A stretch of DNA of 54,746 bases from Sphingomonas sp. IW22. Lineage in GTDB: Bacteria > Pseudomonadota > Alphaproteobacteria > Sphingomonadales > Sphingomonadaceae. The first letter of the stretch is position 1, and each line of letters begins with the position of its first letter. The notes under the pieces are model-generated. The model had not been told where the DNA came from, searched no databases, and saw only the letters and a list, made by a program, of their open reading frames with translations. Below are positions 51,595 through 54,746 of this stretch, piece by piece. Both the position numbers and the translations under genes were made by a program. The DNA lies in NCBI RefSeq assembly GCF_041321155.1, contig NZ_JBGGWB010000007.1, positions 1 to 54,746 on the forward strand. Direction: 5' to 3'.

Positions 51595-51933
51595 ATGAAC
51601 AACGTGAACCTGGTCGGCCGCATCACCCGCACCCCCGAGCTGCGCGAGGTCAACCGCACCACCAGCGTCGCGACGATCTTCGTGGCGACCGATCGCCCCA
51701 AGCTGAATAAGGACGGCCACACCTACAAGGGCGAGGACGGCTTCACGGTCAAGGAAACCGAATACCACAAGGTCACCTGCTTCAACGGCCTCGCCAAGGC
51801 GATCGCCAACAACCGCCAGAAAGGCGACCTCATCGCCATCGAAGGCCGCCTCCACTACACCCGCTGGCAGGACGTCGACGGCAACGACCGCTACGGCTGC
51901 GAGATCATCGCCGACCGGGCAGAATTCTACTGA
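51595..51933 (+). CDS. ssb: Single-stranded DNA-binding protein, short
   Basis: 112 aa with the bacterial SSB OB-fold: MNNVNLVGRITRTPELREVN, then TSVATIFVATDRPK, FTVKETEYHKVTCFNGLAKA, KGDLIAIEGRLHYTRWQDVD and YGCEIIADRAEFY. The protein ends directly after the OB-fold and lacks the flexible linker and acidic DDDIPF-type tip that recruits partner proteins, so it may coat DNA without recruiting repair or replication factors. Plasmid SSBs help establishment after conjugation. A longer frame from 51124 was rejected; the AAGGAGG site sets the start. Confidence 0.92.
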   Translation: MNNVNLVGRITRTPELREVNRTTSVATIFVATDRPKLNKDGHTYKGEDGFTVKETEYHKVTCFNGLAKAIANNRQKGDLIAIEGRLHYTRWQDVDGNDRYGCEIIADRAEFY

Positions 51934-51945
51934 CCCGAACCGCAC

Positions 51946-51971
51946 GGGGCGGTGCCGCAAGGCACCGCCCC
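51946..51971 (+). terminator. Perfect hairpin after ssb
   Basis: GGGGCGGTGCC (51946-51956) and GGCACCGCCCC (51961-51971), an 11-bp perfect stem with loop GCAA, 12 bp after the ssb stop. There is no T-run, so termination may be Rho-assisted or the hairpin may protect the mRNA. Confidence 0.65.
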
Positions 51972-52066
51972 TGCCGCGTGCTCACTCTGACCGGCGCGCC
52001 GCCCTCGACGCGATGCTGACGCATCGCGCCTTGCGCGCGCGCCTCCGCTCGAAAAGGATCGGCATC

Positions 52067-52519
52067 ATGACCACCCAGCGCGACATGTTCGACGGCGATC
52101 CGTTCGCGCCGGACCCCGAACCCGAAATCCCGGCACCGGCGCGCGGCAGTGACGACGGCGATGCCGTCGCCCCCACGCCGCTCGCGGTGCCATGCGGCTT
52201 CTACGATCGCCGGAACCAGCCCTGCCGCCGTCTCGCGACCCGTCCGATCCTCATGGACGGCAAGCCCTTCGTCCATCGCGACCGGCTGCTGCTCTTTTGC
52301 CCGCGCCAATGCTGGTTCGACGACGACAGCGCGGTTGAGCCGGAGCCGGCGAACCGGATTGTCGGCCATACCGGATATGACGACGAACCGGATTTACACA
52401 TCAATCCGGTAACCGACGATCACGATGACAATTTCGACCCCGACGATCCGGGTCACACCCAGATGCCTGATTACGGGGACGCCCATGACGACGGCGATAG
52501 CCACGACTACGATCCATGA
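52067..52519 (+). CDS. Acidic hypothetical protein with cysteine pairs
   Basis: 150 aa from ATG 52067 (MTTQRDMFDGDPFAPDPEPE), AAAGGA upstream. It has VPCGFYDRRNQPCRRLATRP and LLFCPRQCWFDD, four cysteines arranged as two pairs, likely a zinc site, and a very acidic tail rich in Asp and His (DDHDDNFDPDDPGH). The acidic tail could mimic DNA or bind metal. No family recognised. Confidence 0.7.
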   Translation: MTTQRDMFDGDPFAPDPEPEIPAPARGSDDGDAVAPTPLAVPCGFYDRRNQPCRRLATRPILMDGKPFVHRDRLLLFCPRQCWFDDDSAVEPEPANRIVGHTGYDDEPDLHINPVTDDHDDNFDPDDPGHTQMPDYGDAHDDGDSHDYDP

Positions 52520-53168
52520 CCGCGTGATCCAACGCGCAGCCTCTCCGGCTGCGGCTGCGGCCGCTGTCGCGGCCGCCGCTCCCTTGCATCCGGTTCGGGC
52601 GGTCGGTCCTGCCATGGTGGTTGAGAGAAGGGCGTAGAAGAAGAGGTTGGGCGTCCCGCCCTATGGGCGGGCACGCGGCTCTACTCGGCCCTGGCGGGCC
52701 TCCCGGAGCCCCCTGCGGGGTCTCCGCCCTGACGGGTGACGATCCGCTCGCTGCGCCGGGCGTCCTCCTTGGGGGCGGCGCGGGCTGGTTCGCCCTCCCG
52801 GGCTCTCTGGCGCCCGCTTTACGATGCCGTGCCTTGCGGCACGCCATCGTCGCCCGCCGTCGGTCCGACCCGGCGTGCCTGCCACAACATAATATTTTCT
52901 CTCTCTGTGATGAGGAAGTTTGGCATGCGGGGATTTGCGGGCCGTCAAGGACGAGCGGTCCCCCAATTTTCACGCACCCGACACTCCGGCTGCGCCTCCG
53001 CTTTCGGGCACGAGAAAATCGGCTCCACCGCTCGCGAGCGTTAACCGGGGTCCGTGCCGTCTGCGCGGCACGGCTTCCCGGTTAACGTCCCTGACCGCCC
53101 TGACCGCCGCATGCCGGATGAGATTCCTCACCGAGAGAAGGTGAGATTTTCAACACATGGAGGCTATC
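52520..53168. other. GC-rich spacer upstream of the DUF2493 gene
   Basis: About 650 bp with no gene supported. Alanine-codon-like GCGGCxGC runs at 52540-52575 and GTGCCTTGCGGCAC, GTGCCGTCTGCGCGGCAC-type hairpins occur. An AT-rich patch (about 52886-52905, ACAACATAATATTTTCTCTC) may be a promoter. GGAGG at 53159 serves the next gene. Confidence 0.4.
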
Positions 53169-54158
53169 ATGACCAAGTACAGCAACTTCGACGACATGGG
53201 CCGCGCGTTCAACGAGCGCCGCGTCGACACCGAAACCCGCCAGACCTACGAAGGCAGCTTCATCGAAGCCAGCGAGATGGCCAAGCTCAGCATCGTGGGA
53301 GAAGCCGAGAAGCTGGAAATGCCCGATCCCGATCAGGCAGCAGCCGCCGTCGAACAGATGCTCTCGACGATGTTCGATGTGTTCCGCGACACCCGGATGG
53401 AGGAGTTCGCCGCCGACCTCGCATGGGGCTTCGTCAACAGCTTCCACATGGTGGCCAAGCGCATCGAGGGCCGGGAGGATGACGCCGCCAAGAAGCTGGG
53501 CGATCTGGTCCGCAGCTACGACCCCTCGGAGATCTACGCTGTCGAACTCGAAGAGACCCAGCTGCTCTGCCAGACACTGGAAGGGTGCGCCGAGGCGATG
53601 CGCTGCATGCGCGACCACGCCGGCGAAGTCTATCGCATCGAGACTGGCCGTCCCTTCTCGACCGTGCGCGGCAGCCGCGTCTCCTCCAAGCTCACCGCCT
53701 CGATGATCGACGGAGCCGACTATCTGGCCGCACGCGCCGCCAAGAAGCGGGAAGAGCACAACCCGACCGGGCCTGTCGTCGCCTTCTCGGGCGGCATGGA
53801 ATGGCACGACCACGAGCAGCTCTTCGAACGCCTCGACCAGATCAAGCGCCGCATCCCCTCGATGGTCCTGATGACCACCGCGATGAACAAGGGAGCCGAC
53901 GCCATCGCCGCAGCATGGGCGTCCTCGCGCGACGTCAAGCTGGTGCGCATGATGCTCGAGCGTCGTCACGGCAACAAGGCGGGGTTCCTGCGCAACGACC
54001 GCATCGCAAGCCTGCGTCCCGTCGAGGCAGTCGTGTGCGAAGGATCGGGCGTCCAGATCGACTTCGCCCGCAAGATGCGCACCGCTGGCGTCCCGCTGCA
54101 CGTCTTCCGTCGCAACGAACAGGCACCGATGCAGCCTGCGCGCAGCCGCCGCGCCTGA
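53169..54158 (+). CDS. DUF2493 (SLOG-like) protein
   Basis: 329 aa from ATG 53169 (MTKYSNFDDMGRAFNERRVD) behind ATGGAGG. The N-terminal 190 residues are helical. The C-terminal 130 residues are the DUF2493 domain: VVAFSGGMEWHDHEQLFERL, MVLMTTAMNKGADAIAAAWA and LRPVEAVVCEGSGVQIDFAR form a Rossmann-like SLOG fold that binds nucleotide-type ligands. Many plasmids carry it; function is not established. A strong terminator follows. Confidence 0.88.
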   Translation: MTKYSNFDDMGRAFNERRVDTETRQTYEGSFIEASEMAKLSIVGEAEKLEMPDPDQAAAAVEQMLSTMFDVFRDTRMEEFAADLAWGFVNSFHMVAKRIEGREDDAAKKLGDLVRSYDPSEIYAVELEETQLLCQTLEGCAEAMRCMRDHAGEVYRIETGRPFSTVRGSRVSSKLTASMIDGADYLAARAAKKREEHNPTGPVVAFSGGMEWHDHEQLFERLDQIKRRIPSMVLMTTAMNKGADAIAAAWASSRDVKLVRMMLERRHGNKAGFLRNDRIASLRPVEAVVCEGSGVQIDFARKMRTAGVPLHVFRRNEQAPMQPARSRRA

Positions 54159-54168
54159 CGCATCTGTC

Positions 54169-54206
54169 GGAAGGGCTCCGGGAAACCGGGGTCCTTCCCT
54201 TTTTTT
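54169..54206 (+). terminator. Terminator after the DUF2493 gene
   Basis: Outer stem GGAAGG (54169-54174) with CCTTCC (54193-54198), inner CCGG-GAAA-CCGG (54178-54189), then C and seven T. Confidence 0.88.
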
Positions 54207-54746
54207 ACGTCGCCCTGGGCGGCGCTCCGGGGCATCGAGCCCCATCGCGCCGCGTGGGCCTGACCTTGCGGTCGATGACGCCCATAGACGGCAGCGGCCC
54301 GGCTCGCTCGCGGCATGGCAATGCCGTCGCATTGCCGATGCACGCTACGCCTCGCCAGTGCCGATCGCACCGCGCATCACAGCCGCGCCGGCTCGCTCGC
54401 ATCGCGGCCACGCCTGCGCGTGTCGCGCTCGCTCCGCATCGACCGGCGCGGCACCCATCGAGCATGGCGCACCGCCGCCCGGTCCGGCTCGCTGGCGGGC
54501 GCGGCGATGCCGTCGCATCGCCTGCGCACCCGCTGCGCCTCGCGCCGTCCCGGGACGGCCTCGATGACAGCCGACCGGCACGGCTCGCTCGCGTCACGGC
54601 GACCCCTGCGGGTCGCCCGTTCGCTACGCCTCGCCAGTGCCGATCGCACCGCGCACAACAGCCGCGCCGGCTCGCTCGCATCGCGGCCACGCCTGCGCGT
54701 GTCGCGCTCGCTCCGCATCGACCGGCGCGGCACCCATCGGGCATGG
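54207..54746. repeat. Non-coding GC-rich repeat region with 125-bp direct repeat
   Basis: 54343-54467 and 54622-54746 are near-identical (about 125 bp, offset 279, only a few differences), and the second copy runs to the window edge. Between them the motif GGCTCGCTCGC recurs (about 54300, 54390, 54582, 54669) in variable surroundings. Frames across this region are biased and repetitive (CRAGRCGASATRAG), so it is not taken as coding. Confidence 0.75.

Overview
The window looks like part of an alphaproteobacterial, most likely sphingomonad, plasmid or megaplasmid. This rests on the GC-rich coding, a plasmid initiator of the RPA (replication initiator protein A) family with iterons, a ParA/small-partner partition locus, alphaproteobacterial-type LexA boxes (GAAC-N7-GAAC), and a long run of gene types common on such plasmids: DUF736, DUF2493, DUF3768, ArdC, a strawberry-notch helicase and a Toprim/CHC2 primase-like protein. 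No chromosomal housekeeping operon, rRNA, complete tRNA or CRISPR array was seen. The assignment to sphingomonads is inference.

Layout. (1) 1-5009 is a Tn3-family transposon with its left end outside the window: the first codons of an IS110-type transposase, a glycerophosphotransferase-like passenger translationally coupled to a serine resolvase, a res region, tnpA, and a recognisable 38-bp right inverted repeat. The repeat abuts a umuD gene that was cut after codon 35 and still has its SOS box. (2) 5210-14560 is a minus-strand defence operon: SNF2-type helicase with a degenerate PLD-like N-terminus, DUF4391 protein, a small basic protein, type III Mod and type III Res. (3) 14577-17669 is the replication region: a second resolvase with a res-like inverted repeat, repA flanked by two iteron arrays in opposite orientation, and an HTH protein. 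(4) 18021-20719 holds a small membrane protein, a lytic transglycosylase, and the partition locus, preceded by about 18 copies of a repeat on an exact 17-bp period.

(5) 20772-47941 is a long block, almost entirely plus-strand, with many 4-bp stop/start overlaps. It starts with primase-like, methyltransferase/strawberry-notch, ParB-like and ArdC genes. It continues through a lipoprotein nuclease, a HerA-like ATPase, a protein built of seven Myb/SANT-like repeats and a GHKL ATPase. It ends with a probable DNA-modification set: two PP-loop (PAPS-reductase-like) enzymes, a DUF3768 protein, a DpdA/TGT-like protein and a Mom-like GNAT protein, among many unknown genes. At least eleven genes in parts 5 and 6 are preceded by the same kind of leader: a G-rich purine tract, usually a hairpin, then a separate ribosome-binding site. 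(6) 48129-54158 holds two nearly identical DUF736 copies made by a 591-bp duplication, a Phd/PemK-like toxin-antitoxin pair, a short SSB, an acidic protein and a DUF2493 protein. The window ends in a non-coding repeat region.

Working together (inference): regions 3 and 4 maintain the replicon; region 2 defends it or makes the host dependent on it; region 5 looks like an establishment and anti-restriction block, with ArdC, the Sbno/methyltransferase, SSB and possible DNA hypermodification protecting incoming DNA. The second SOS box suggests part of region 5 responds to DNA damage or to entry of single-stranded DNA.
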